Assembly: GCA_050742155.1 (NCBI GenBank)
Contig: JBOGFC010000198.1
Span: 1 to 25,211, forward strand
Source: JBOGFC01 sp050742155
GTDB taxonomy: Bacteria > Actinomycetota > Acidimicrobiia > Spongiisociales > JALYHC01
Reading direction: 5' to 3'
DNA length: 25,211 nt
A program made the position numbers and the translations under genes. Shown piece by piece: positions 7,823-15,020 of this stretch. Numbering within the stretch: the first letter of the stretch is position 1; every line of letters begins with the position of its first letter. Under the pieces are notes generated by a model, which did no database searches, was not told where the DNA came from, and saw only the letters and a list, made by a program, of their open reading frames with translations.

Positions 7823-9267
7823 GCGAGCTGCGCCGAGTTCCGCTCGGCATCGGGGGCGACTGGGTGGAGGGAGAGCTCGACCCGCTGGAGCTCTCCAGCC
7901 CGGCCACCGGTGAGCCGATCGCCAGCGTCGCCCAGGGGACCCGCCGCCAGGTGCAAGCCGCGGTCGAGGCGGCCGGGGAAGCCCAGCGCCGGCTGGCCGC
8001 CATGACTCCCTTCCAGCGGGCCGACCTGAGCGAGGCGGTGGCCGACCTGCTGGAGGAGCGCCAGGAGGAGATCGCCCGCGACCTGTCGCGCGAGCAGGGG
8101 AAGCCCTACCGCACCGAGGCCCTCCCCGAGGTGGAGACCGCCGCCGGGATGTTTCGGGACGCCGCCCAGGGCATCAGGCACCTGGAGAGCGGGGTGATCC
8201 CCTCCGCCGACCCGGCCAAGCGGGTCATGACCATCCGCCAGCCCCGGGGGGTGTACGGGATCCTCACCCCCTGGAACTTCCCGGTGGCCATCCCCAGCGA
8301 GTACCTGAGCGCCGGCCTGGCCGGCGGCAACGCCATGGTGTGGAAGCCCTCGGAGTGGACGCCGGTCTCCGCCTGGCACCTGATGCGCTGCTTCCTCGAC
8401 GCCGGGGTCCCGGAGGGGACGCTCAACCTGGTGCTGGGACCACCGGTCGAGATCGGCGACGAAGTGGTCGGCCACCCCGGGGTGGTGGGGGTCGGCCTGA
8501 CCGGCAGCACGCCTACCGGCCGGATCGTCGCGCAGCGGGCGGCCGGCAAGGCCCTGCTGCTCGAGTTGGGCGGGAACGGCCCGACGGTCATCTTCGAGGA
8601 CGCCGACCTGGAGAAGGCCATCCGCCAGACCGCCTTCGGCAGTTTCGCCAACGCCGGCCAGATCTGCGACTCCACCGAGCGCATCTTGGTGCAGGCCTCG
8701 GTGCACGATGAGGTGGTGGACGGCCTGGTGCGTGAGGCGAAGGAGGTGCGCCTCGGTCCTCCCTTCGAGGAGGAGACCACCATGGGTCCGATTACCAACG
8801 AGCCCACCGCCGCCAAGATGGACCAGCACCTGGCCGACGCCCGAGAGAAGGGGGCGGAGGTGATCTTCGGCGGGGAGCGGGCCGAGGACCTGCCTACCCG
8901 CCTCTATTACCGGCCCACGGTGGTCGACGGGGTCACCCCGGCCATGTCCCTCAACCGGGAGGAGACCTTCGGGCCGGTGGCGCCGGTCATGGCCTTCTCC
9001 GACGAGGAGGAGGCCTTGCAGTGGGCCAACGACTCGCCGCTCGGCCTGGTGGGGAGCGTCTTCACCCGGGACATCGGCCGGGCCATGCACATGGCCGAGG
9101 CCTTGGAGTGCGGCGTGGTGAACGTCAACGAGACCTCCGCCTACTGGCAGCCCCACACCCCCTTCGGCGGCTACGCCGGCAAGCAGAGCGGGATCGGTCG
9201 CATCGGGGGCGTCTACACCCTCTTGGAGATGACCCAGCTCAAGACGATCGTGGTGGACGTGGAGTAG
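7819..9267 (+). CDS. NAD(P)-dependent aldehyde dehydrogenase
   Basis: ALDH superfamily, 482 residues. The general base E249 is in LLLELGGNGP and the catalytic C283 in NAGQICDSTERILVQ, 34 residues apart as in active enzymes. The cofactor and substrate channel motif YGILTPWNFPVAIP and the EETFGPVAPV motif are present. It oxidises an aldehyde to an acid in the cytoplasm. It overlaps the IclR gene by 4 bp and precedes a class III aminotransferase. The pair fits transamination of a terminal amine to a semialdehyde followed by oxidation. The exact substrate cannot be read. Succinate-, methylmalonate- or glycolaldehyde-type substrates are all possible. Confidence 0.92.
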   Translation: MSELRRVPLGIGGDWVEGELDPLELSSPATGEPIASVAQGTRRQVQAAVEAAGEAQRRLAAMTPFQRADLSEAVADLLEERQEEIARDLSREQGKPYRTEALPEVETAAGMFRDAAQGIRHLESGVIPSADPAKRVMTIRQPRGVYGILTPWNFPVAIPSEYLSAGLAGGNAMVWKPSEWTPVSAWHLMRCFLDAGVPEGTLNLVLGPPVEIGDEVVGHPGVVGVGLTGSTPTGRIVAQRAAGKALLLELGGNGPTVIFEDADLEKAIRQTAFGSFANAGQICDSTERILVQASVHDEVVDGLVREAKEVRLGPPFEEETTMGPITNEPTAAKMDQHLADAREKGAEVIFGGERAEDLPTRLYYRPTVVDGVTPAMSLNREETFGPVAPVMAFSDEEEALQWANDSPLGLVGSVFTRDIGRAMHMAEALECGVVNVNETSAYWQPHTPFGGYAGKQSGIGRIGGVYTLLEMTQLKTIVVDVE

Positions 9268-9279
9268 GAGGGAGAGGCG

Positions 9280-10533
9280 ATGGCCAGGAGCCGGGAAGCG
9301 TCCAGGGAGCTCTTCGAGCAGGCCCGCCGGCGCGCCCCGGGTGGGGTGCACTCCAACGTCCGCCTGGGTGGGCCACCGCTCTTCTTCGCCCGCGGCGAGG
9401 GGGCCTGGCTGTGGGACGTGGACGGCAACGACTACGTCGACTACCTGCTCGGCCAGGGCCCGGCCTTTCTGGGTCACGCCCCGCCGGCGGTGCTCAAGGC
9501 GGTCGAGGAGGCCTGCCGGGACGGCATGGTGTACGGGGCCCAGCACCCCCTGGAGGTGGAGGCCAGTGAGCGGCTGTGCGAGATGCTCGGCTGGCCGGAG
9601 ATGGTCCGCTTCGGCTCATCGGGGACCGAGATGGTGCAGGCGGCTCTGCGGCTGGCCCGCGCCGCCACCGGCCGGACGAGGTTCGTCCGCTTCGAGGGCC
9701 ATTACCACGGCTGGCTGGACAACTTGCTCATCTCCACCTCGGACGGTTCCTCGGGTCCCGCCAGCGCCGGCCAGCCGGAGGCGGCTCTGGCCGACGGCCT
9801 GGTCCTCCCCTGGAACGACCTCGACGCCTTGCAGGAGGCATTCGCTCGGGAGGGCGACCAGCTCGCGGCGGTGCTGATGGAGCCGATGATGGTGAACGCC
9901 GGGGCGATCGAGCCGCTCCCCGGCTACCTGGAGGGAGTTCGGCGATTGTCCGGGCGGCACGGGGCGGTGCTGATCTTCGACGAGATCATCACCGGCTTCC
10001 GGCTGGGGGCGGGCGGGGCCTCGCACCGCTACGGGGTGGTCCCCGACCTGGCGACCTACGGCAAGGCCCTGGCCGGCAGCTGGCCGGTGGCGGCCCTGGC
10101 CGGGCGGGCCGACCTCATGGAGCCGCTCGGATCCGGGGAGGTGAACCACTCCGGCACCTTCAACGCCAACGTGATGGGGATGGCGGCGGTGGCCGCCAGC
10201 CTGCGCCTGCTGGCCGAGGATCCCCCCTACGACCGGATCGAGCAGGTGGGAAGGTCGCTCATCGACGGCCTCGCCGAGCTCGGCAAGGAGGAGGGCCTGC
10301 GCCTGCAGGGCTTGCCGATGGCCTTCCACGCCTCGTTCGGCGAGGGAGAAGTCACCGATTACCGCAGCCTGCAGGGCCTCGACGCGGCCCGCTACCGAGA
10401 CCTGGCGGCCGCCCTCGTCGAGGAGGGGGTATGGGTGGCCACCCGGGGGGTGTGGTACGTGTCGGCCGCCCACGGGCAGCACGAGGTCGAGGTCACCCTG
10501 GAGCGGGCGGCCGCCGCCCTCCGGCGCCTGTGA
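9280..10533 (+). CDS. Class III (PLP) aminotransferase, glutamate-1-semialdehyde aminomutase-like
   Basis: 417 residues, fold type I PLP enzyme of the subgroup that includes HemL. Visible landmarks are GSSGTEMVQAALRLARA (phosphate binding), FEGHYHGW, LIFDEIITGFR with the PLP-nitrogen Asp, and the Schiff-base lysine K262 in TYGKALAGSWP. HemL itself is unlikely because no other haem gene is present and the operon is catabolic. The family also contains beta- and omega-amino acid transaminases. A strong ribosome binding site (AGGAGGGAGAG) precedes ATG 9280. The last bases overlap the M81 gene start (GTGA). Its partner is probably the ALDH just upstream. Confidence 0.88.
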   Translation: MARSREASRELFEQARRRAPGGVHSNVRLGGPPLFFARGEGAWLWDVDGNDYVDYLLGQGPAFLGHAPPAVLKAVEEACRDGMVYGAQHPLEVEASERLCEMLGWPEMVRFGSSGTEMVQAALRLARAATGRTRFVRFEGHYHGWLDNLLISTSDGSSGPASAGQPEAALADGLVLPWNDLDALQEAFAREGDQLAAVLMEPMMVNAGAIEPLPGYLEGVRRLSGRHGAVLIFDEIITGFRLGAGGASHRYGVVPDLATYGKALAGSWPVAALAGRADLMEPLGSGEVNHSGTFNANVMGMAAVAASLRLLAEDPPYDRIEQVGRSLIDGLAELGKEEGLRLQGLPMAFHASFGEGEVTDYRSLQGLDAARYRDLAAALVEEGVWVATRGVWYVSAAHGQHEVEVTLERAAAALRRL

Positions 10534-11963
10534 GGGTCGCCATCGCCGGTCTTTGGCACGAGACCAACACCTACTCGGCCCGCCCCACCGACCTGGAGTC
10601 TTTCCGGGCGTTCGAGCTGCTCGTGGAGGAGGCGATCCTCGAGGAGCACGCCGGCAAGGCCACGGTGATCGGGGGCATCCTGGCCCAGGGTGGGTTTGAC
10701 CCGGTCCCGATCGCCACCGCCGGGGCCTGGCCGGCCGGGCGGGTGACTCGTGAGGCGCAGGAGGAGCTGTACGGCCGGCTGGAACGGGGGTTCCGGGCGG
10801 CCGGGTCGCTCGACGGGGTGATCCTCGACCTGCACGGCGCCATGGTGGGAGAGGGCCTGGACGACGCCGAGCTGGCCGCCGTTGAAGCGGTGCGGGAGGC
10901 GGCGAGCTCGGTGCCGCTGGTGGCGGTCCACGACCTGCACGGCAACCCGTCCCCGGAGATGGCCGGTCGCTGTGAGGCGCTCATCTCCTATGAGACGTAC
11001 CCCCACGTCGACATGGCCGAACGGGGCCGGGAGGCGGCCCTGCTCATGTCCGAGCTGTTGGGCGGGGCCTCCTACCGGACCCTGGTTCGCAAGACGCCCC
11101 TTCTGATCTGCCCGCTTGCCCAGGCGACCGGCGCCCCGCCGATGAGCCAGCTCCGGGACCGCGCTACCGAGCTCGAGAGAGAGCCCGGGGTGCGGCGCAT
11201 ATCGCTCCTTCCCGGCTTCCCTTACAGCGACGTGGCCCGGGCCGGGTTCAGCACGGTGGTGGTCCACGAGGAGGGTGGTGAGGAAGCGGCCCGGGAGGCT
11301 GGCGGAGAGCTGGCCGACCAGGTGATGACTCGCCGAGAGGAGTGGGTCGTGGAGCGCCCCGGTCCGGCCGAGGCGGTGGCCCAGGCACTGGAGGGAGCGC
11401 AACCGCCGGTGATCCTGGTGGATGTGGCCGACAACATCGGGGGCGGCTCGCCTGGGGACGGGACCGCCCTGCTGGCCGAGTTGCTGGCCCAGGGCGCCCA
11501 GGGGGCGGTGGTGAGCATCGCCGATCCGGAGGTGGCCCGGCGAGCGGCCGGGCTGGGGGTGGAGTCCGCCATCGAGGTGCGGGTGGGCGGCAAGACCGAC
11601 CGCCTCCACGGCGATCCCGTGCCGATCGAGGGACGGGTGGTCCGGTTGACCGACGGCCGCTATCGCTCTGAAGGGACCTGGCAGACCGGTCGGGAGTTCA
11701 CGATGGGCACCACGGCGGTGATCCAGGTGGGCGGTGTGAGCCTGGTGGTCATGGAGCGAGCCACCCCACCCTTCCACGGTGAGCAACTGCGCTCGGTGGG
11801 AATCGAGCCTGCCGAGGCGGCCATTGTCACCGTCAAGGGAGCCATCGCCTGGCGGGCTGCCTACGGCGATGTGGCCGGCACGGTGATCGAGGTCGATACC
11901 CCGGGGATCTGCCCGGTCGATCCCGGGGTGCTCGCCCGCACCACCGAGCCCATACGGGTGTGA
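10530..11963 (+). CDS. M81-family metallohydrolase (MlrC-like)
   Basis: 477 residues, normal for MlrC-type proteins. The N-terminal domain begins VRVAIAGLWHETNTYS, with H10 and E11 as probable metal ligands. It continues with VILDLHGAMVGEG, VAVHDLHGNPSPEMA and SYETYPHVDMAERG, all typical of the family. The C-terminal MlrC domain contains VDVADNIGGGSPGDGT, with D298, D301 and N302. MlrC is known for opening linearised microcystin peptides. Most relatives have unknown substrates and often sit beside Dpp/Opp-type importers, as here. GTG 10530 overlaps the aminotransferase stop by 4 bp. It is the last gene of the operon and ends 4 bp from a convergent gene, with no obvious terminator between. Confidence 0.88.
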   Translation: MRVAIAGLWHETNTYSARPTDLESFRAFELLVEEAILEEHAGKATVIGGILAQGGFDPVPIATAGAWPAGRVTREAQEELYGRLERGFRAAGSLDGVILDLHGAMVGEGLDDAELAAVEAVREAASSVPLVAVHDLHGNPSPEMAGRCEALISYETYPHVDMAERGREAALLMSELLGGASYRTLVRKTPLLICPLAQATGAPPMSQLRDRATELEREPGVRRISLLPGFPYSDVARAGFSTVVVHEEGGEEAAREAGGELADQVMTRREEWVVERPGPAEAVAQALEGAQPPVILVDVADNIGGGSPGDGTALLAELLAQGAQGAVVSIADPEVARRAAGLGVESAIEVRVGGKTDRLHGDPVPIEGRVVRLTDGRYRSEGTWQTGREFTMGTTAVIQVGGVSLVVMERATPPFHGEQLRSVGIEPAEAAIVTVKGAIAWRAAYGDVAGTVIEVDTPGICPVDPGVLARTTEPIRV

Positions 11964-11967
11964 TGCC

Positions 11968-12576
11968 TCAGGCGGTCGGGAGGATCGACCGACCCAGCTG
12001 ATCCAGGACCGCGCCCGGGATGTCCACGCCCGAGTCCTGGGCGTAGAGCAGCGCCCCGAGCGTCTTGGTGGGGGCCACCGCCTCGGCCCGCTCCAGGAGG
12101 TACCCCCAGTCCTGCACCAGCTTGAGGTAGCGCAGGGCATCGTACCAGTATCCCTGCCGCAGCTCGGAGTCGATGGCCACCGACAGCATGGTCATATCCT
12201 CGACGGAGGGCAGCCGCACCGCCAGGCCCTCGAAACCTCTCTCCACCGAGTGGCGCACCATCCCCTCATCCAGCTCGATTCGTTCGCCGGAGACGAAGAT
12301 GAGGTCCACGGTCACGTTCGGCTTGGCCACCTTGAAGATCCAGCTCGGGTCGTGAACGTGGACCGCGTACCCGTGCCCCGGGAAGATCTCCAGACAGCGC
12401 TCGGCGTCGTCCTTGGTGATCAGCAGGTCGATGTCACCCCCCGGGTCCCAAGCATCTCCGAGGTGGCAGAAGTTGGCGATCGTGCCGGTGACGAGGTGGT
12501 CCATCGCCTCGCTGCGCAGCATCTCCAGCGTCTCGCCGAAAACCTCCCGGAAGTACTCTCTGGTGGCGTGGCCCAA
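11968..12576 (-). CDS. Nucleotidyltransferase-fold protein
   Basis: 202 residues. The region VTGTIANFCHLGDAWDPGGDIDLLITKDDAERCLE resembles the pol-beta/nucleotidyltransferase active site, with G47-D48-I49-D50 as the paired metal-binding acids and a later acidic strand in VTVDLIFVSGE. Such proteins transfer NMP to small molecules, RNA or proteins, or act as toxin-like partners; the substrate is unknown here. The TTG start at 12576 has AGGAGG 8 bp upstream; no ATG fits. It is convergent with the M81 gene and divergent from the next gene, so it is probably a single-gene unit. Confidence 0.65.
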   Translation of the reverse strand: MGHATREYFREVFGETLEMLRSEAMDHLVTGTIANFCHLGDAWDPGGDIDLLITKDDAERCLEIFPGHGYAVHVHDPSWIFKVAKPNVTVDLIFVSGERIELDEGMVRHSVERGFEGLAVRLPSVEDMTMLSVAIDSELRQGYWYDALRYLKLVQDWGYLLERAEAVAPTKTLGALLYAQDSGVDIPGAVLDQLGRSILPTA

Positions 12577-12664
12577 GGATCCGACCTCCTACATCCCGAC
12601 TCTTCCGGTCTCACCTTGGACTTTCCCTGAAGCGCGCCCTCTCATGCCTGAGGAGGAAGGCGGC

Positions 12665-13471
12665 ATGCGGCCAGCAAGGGGAAGCGGATCGGGCCGTCTC
12701 CGCCTCAGGGTGATGAGCTTCAATATCCGCTTCGACACTGAGCTCGATGCGCCCGACCGCGTCTGGCGGTGGAGGAAGAAGGCGGCCGCCGAACTCATCC
12801 GCCGGCATGATCCTCATGTCGTCGGCGTCCAGGAGGCACTGGCCCACCAGCTGGGCGACCTGCTTCAGGCGCTCCCGGCTCACCGCCACGTGGGAAGGGC
12901 GCGGGAGGCCGGCGGCCGGGGCGAGTTCGTCCCGATCCTCTTCGACCACCGGCGGCTGGAGGTCGTCCAGACCGGGGACTTCTGGCTGAGCCAGACCCCC
13001 GACACGGAGGGGTCGCTGGGATGGGATGCACCCAACCCACGGATCTGCACGTGGGCCGTCCTAAGGGATCTCACCGGAGGCCGGTCCTTCCTGGTGTTGA
13101 ACACCCATCTCGACAGATGGGGCGAGCAGGCCCGGGCGGAGAGCGCCACCATGCTGGTGGACAAGATGGCGGAGTTCCCCACCCTCCCCTGCATCGTGAC
13201 CGCCGATCTCAACTCCGGGGAGGGCGACCGGCCCTTCTCGATCCTGGAGGCCGCCATGCTCCGCGACAGCTACCGGGACCTCTTCGAGGGCCCGGTCGAA
13301 GGAACCGTCCACCACTACACCGAGTCCTCCGGGGCCAAGATCGATTTCGTGCTGTGCGATCCGAGCTGGCGGGTGCTGAGCGCCGCCGTCATCCAGGACC
13401 GGCCCTTCGATCGGTGGCCGTCCGATCACTTCCCGGTGATGGCCCACCTGGAGCTGATCGGCGACCGGTGA
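12665..13471 (+). CDS. Endonuclease/exonuclease/phosphatase-fold hydrolase
   Basis: 268 residues of the EEP (DNase I-like) fold. The catalytic series is complete: N20 in MSFNIRFD, E57 in VGVQEAL, the D/N pair in VTADLNSGEGD, and D254-H255 in PSDHFPVMAHL. Residues DTELDAPDRVWRWRKKAAAEL match the branch annotated as sphingomyelinase- or metal-dependent hydrolase-like, so phosphodiester or phosphomonoester cleavage is expected. No signal peptide is seen, suggesting a cytoplasmic protein. ATG 12665 is preceded by AGGAGG at 8 bp; ATG 12644 is an in-frame alternative. It is divergent from the nucleotidyltransferase gene, with an 88-bp gap. Confidence 0.85.
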   Translation: MRPARGSGSGRLRLRVMSFNIRFDTELDAPDRVWRWRKKAAAELIRRHDPHVVGVQEALAHQLGDLLQALPAHRHVGRAREAGGRGEFVPILFDHRRLEVVQTGDFWLSQTPDTEGSLGWDAPNPRICTWAVLRDLTGGRSFLVLNTHLDRWGEQARAESATMLVDKMAEFPTLPCIVTADLNSGEGDRPFSILEAAMLRDSYRDLFEGPVEGTVHHYTESSGAKIDFVLCDPSWRVLSAAVIQDRPFDRWPSDHFPVMAHLELIGDR

Positions 13472-13532
13472 GCCTGGCGTCCATCCGGGTGGAGAGCCTA
13501 TAGTCGTCCGGAAGACCCAAGAGGAGGCGGAG

Positions 13533-13958
13533 ATGGCAGTCAAGCCGATACCCGACGGCTACCACAGCGTGACCCCCTACTTGATCGTGGAAGGTGCCGA
13601 CAAGCTGCTCGACTTCCTGAAGCGGGCCTTCTCCGCAGAGGAGACCGTCCGCATGCCCCGGCCCGATGGTTCGGTCGCCCATGCCGAAGTCCGGATCGGC
13701 GACTCGATCGTCATGCTGGGCGACGCGGGTGAGCAGTGGTCGCCCATGCCGGGCATGATCAACCTGTACGTCGAGGACTGCGACGCCACCTACCTGCGAG
13801 CCTTGGAGGCCGGGGCCACCTCGCTGCAAGAGCCGGAGGACCAGTTCTACGGCGACCGTACGGCGGGCGTGCGCGACCCGGTCGGCAACCACTGGTGGAT
13901 CGCCACCCACGTGGAAGACCTCTCGGAAGAGGAGATCGCCGAGCGCGCTCAGTCCTGA
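13533..13958 (+). CDS. VOC-superfamily (PhnB/glyoxalase-like) protein
   Basis: 141 residues with two VOC half-folds. The N-terminus YHSVTPYLIVEGADKLLDFLKRAF, followed by AHAEVRIGDSIVMLGD, is the signature of the PhnB-like branch. The C-terminus shows YGDRTAGVRDPVGNHWWIATH, where the final strand places acidic and His residues at the metal site in relatives. These proteins bind small molecules or give resistance or isomerase functions; most in this branch are uncharacterised. ATG 13533 has GAGGAGG upstream. The 3' end overlaps the convergent RidA gene by 10 bp. Confidence 0.85.
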   Translation: MAVKPIPDGYHSVTPYLIVEGADKLLDFLKRAFSAEETVRMPRPDGSVAHAEVRIGDSIVMLGDAGEQWSPMPGMINLYVEDCDATYLRALEAGATSLQEPEDQFYGDRTAGVRDPVGNHWWIATHVEDLSEEEIAERAQS

Positions 13959-14365
13959 GGGGTTAGGGGCCGTGTGCGGCCAAGCGGCACGACCGCCTCG
14001 ATCTCCACCAGGAACTCCGGACGGGCCAGGCTGGTCACCACCAGCAGGGTGTTGGCCGGCGGGTCGCCCCGGAAGAACTCCCGGCGGACCCGGTCGACCG
14101 GCTGCCGGTGGTCCAAATCGGTGAGGAGCACCGTGGTTTTGGCCACGTCCTCCAGGCGTCCCCCGGCCGCCTCGATCACCCGCTGCAGGTTGGAGAGGAC
14201 CTGACGGGCCTGGGCCTCGGCGTCCCCCGGGCCGACCAGTTGCCCGTCCTGGTCGAGGGCCACCTGGCCGGCCACGTACAGGGTCCTGGCCGTCTCGACG
14301 ATCACCCCGTGCGAGTAGTGGCCGCCGGGAGGCGCCACTCCGTCCGGTCGGAGAGCACTTCGCAC
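13949..14365 (-). CDS. RidA/YjgF/YER057c/UK114-family protein
   Basis: 138 residues. YVAGQVALDQDGQLVGPGDAEAQARQVLSNL and ANTLLVVTSLARPEFLVEIEAVVPL are diagnostic. R115 corresponds to the Arg that anchors the imine or carboxylate substrate in RidA, and E123 is in the family's last strand. RidA proteins hydrolyse reactive enamines/imines made by PLP enzymes. Some members are 2-aminomuconate deaminases, which matters because an ACMSD-like amidohydrolase and an ALDH lie in the neighbouring operon. GTG 14365 is used because an AGGAAGAGAGG ribosome site lies upstream. It lies 15 bp downstream of the selenocysteine peroxiredoxin-like gene and is probably co-transcribed with it. Confidence 0.88.
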   Translation of the reverse strand: MRSALRPDGVAPPGGHYSHGVIVETARTLYVAGQVALDQDGQLVGPGDAEAQARQVLSNLQRVIEAAGGRLEDVAKTTVLLTDLDHRQPVDRVRREFFRGDPPANTLLVVTSLARPEFLVEIEAVVPLGRTRPLTPQD

Positions 14366-14380
14366 TTCATCCTCTCTTCC

Positions 14381-14863
14381 TCAGGCCTGGTCGACGAGGG
14401 TACTCAGGACCTCCATCGCCTCGCCGAGCGGGGGCAGGACCAGGGCGTCCTCGGTCACCCAGCGGTACCGGATGACGCCTTCTCGATCGATGACGAACAC
14501 CGAGCGCTTGGCCAGGCCGGTGTGGCCCTTCCAGACGTCGTAGCGAACCCCGAACGCCTTCGCCACCGCCCCTCCCCAATCAGAGAGCAGCGGGAAATCG
14601 GCGCCCAGCGAGGCGGCAAAAGCCTGTTGGGCGAAGGTGGGCGTGACCGCCACCGCCGCCAGGCCGGCCCCCTGCGACCTGATGGCTTCGGCCTGTTGTC
14701 CCAACTGGGACAGCTCGTGCGTTCAGACCTCACCGAAGTCGAAGACGTAGAAGGCCAGCAGAGCCGGTCCATCGGCCAGCAGGTCGGCCAGGGACACGTC
14801 CTCCTGGAATGTGCGGCGGAGCCGAAACTGGGGAGCGGGATCCCCCACCTCGAGTGACGCCAT
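14381..14863 (-). CDS. Peroxiredoxin-like selenoprotein with Sec at the catalytic position (in-frame TGA)
   Basis: Read through one TGA, this is a 160-residue AhpC/TSA (peroxiredoxin) domain protein. The N-terminus MASLEVGDPAPQFRL is standard for the family. The active-site strand reads LLAFYVFDFGEV-U47-THELSQL, with U encoded by TGA at complement(14723-14725). Canonical relatives have Cys at this point (DFTPVCTTEL). R120 in LAKRSVFVIDREG fits the conserved active-site Arg. No Cys occurs anywhere, so it would be a one-selenocysteine enzyme. The usual Pro and Thr of PxxxTxxC are V40 and G44, so it is Prx-like rather than classical. ATG 14863 has a strong AAGGAGGGAGG upstream. Ordinary gene callers would report only residues after the TGA as a truncated 107-aa protein. 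A nonsense mutation or base error is the alternative. Confidence 0.8.
14697..14712 (-). promoter_or_regulatory. SECIS-like hairpin after the in-frame TGA
   Basis: In the mRNA, UGUCCC and GGGACA form a perfect 6-bp stem closing an AGUU loop. The loop begins 17 nt after the UGA. This fits the general bacterial SECIS rule of a small apical loop with a G in its first two positions about 16-37 nt downstream of UGA. It lies in coding sequence, as bacterial SECIS elements do. Confidence 0.55.
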
Positions 14864-14895
14864 GCCCTCCCTCCTTGCCGGACCGGCTGCCAACC

Positions 14896-14946
14896 CGTTC
14901 TTGTGACGCTTTTCAGCCTCTAAGACGGCTAACCGTCACAAGAACG
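14896..14946. promoter_or_regulatory. Long inverted repeat between divergent peroxiredoxin-like and GntR genes
   Basis: CGTTCTTGTGACG (14896-14908) and CGTCACAAGAACG (14934-14946) are perfect 13-bp inverted arms separated by 25 bp. Inside the gap and right arm is a smaller inverted repeat, GACGG-CTAA-CCGTC (14924-14937). The 157-bp region between the divergent starts holds this element and the promoter described separately. A pair of dimer binding sites for a regulator, probably the adjacent GntR protein, is the simplest reading. Confidence 0.55.
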
Positions 14947-14950
14947 AGAC

Positions 14951-14995
14951 GATAGCCGTTGACAGTGAGCAGGTAGGGGATAAACTTCGGCTATC
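14951..14995 (+). promoter_or_regulatory. Promoter of the GntR/ECF operon, framed by an inverted repeat
   Basis: TTGACA (14959-14964), a 16-bp spacer and TAAACT (14981-14986) form a sigma70-type promoter. It is exactly bracketed by GATAGCCG (14951-14958) and CGGCTATC (14988-14995). The hexamer CGGCTA also occurs at 14926-14931, giving three copies around this promoter. The predicted start of transcription lies in the right arm, fitting repression or autoregulation. Confidence 0.55.
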
Positions 14996-15020
14996 TGGTA
15001 TCCCAAACGGGCAGGGGTAC

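Noticed and set aside
7348..9546. 732-codon open frame on the minus strand
   Set aside because: It lies opposite the clear IclR and ALDH genes and is a by-product of their G/C-rich third positions. Its sequence is low-complexity with no recognisable domain.
9280..10533. HemL (glutamate-1-semialdehyde aminomutase) for haem synthesis
   Set aside because: It resembles the fold, but it is embedded in a transport/catabolic operon with no other tetrapyrrole gene, so a catabolic aminotransferase is more likely.
13499..13504. TATAGT as a -10 box for the VOC gene
   Set aside because: No acceptable -35 sequence lies 16-18 bp upstream, so support is too weak to list.
14381..14704. A truncated 107-aa peroxiredoxin starting after the TGA, or a pseudogene
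   Set aside because: The conserved N-terminal half lies in the same frame upstream with its own good start and ribosome site. The only interruption is at the catalytic codon, which favours selenocysteine.
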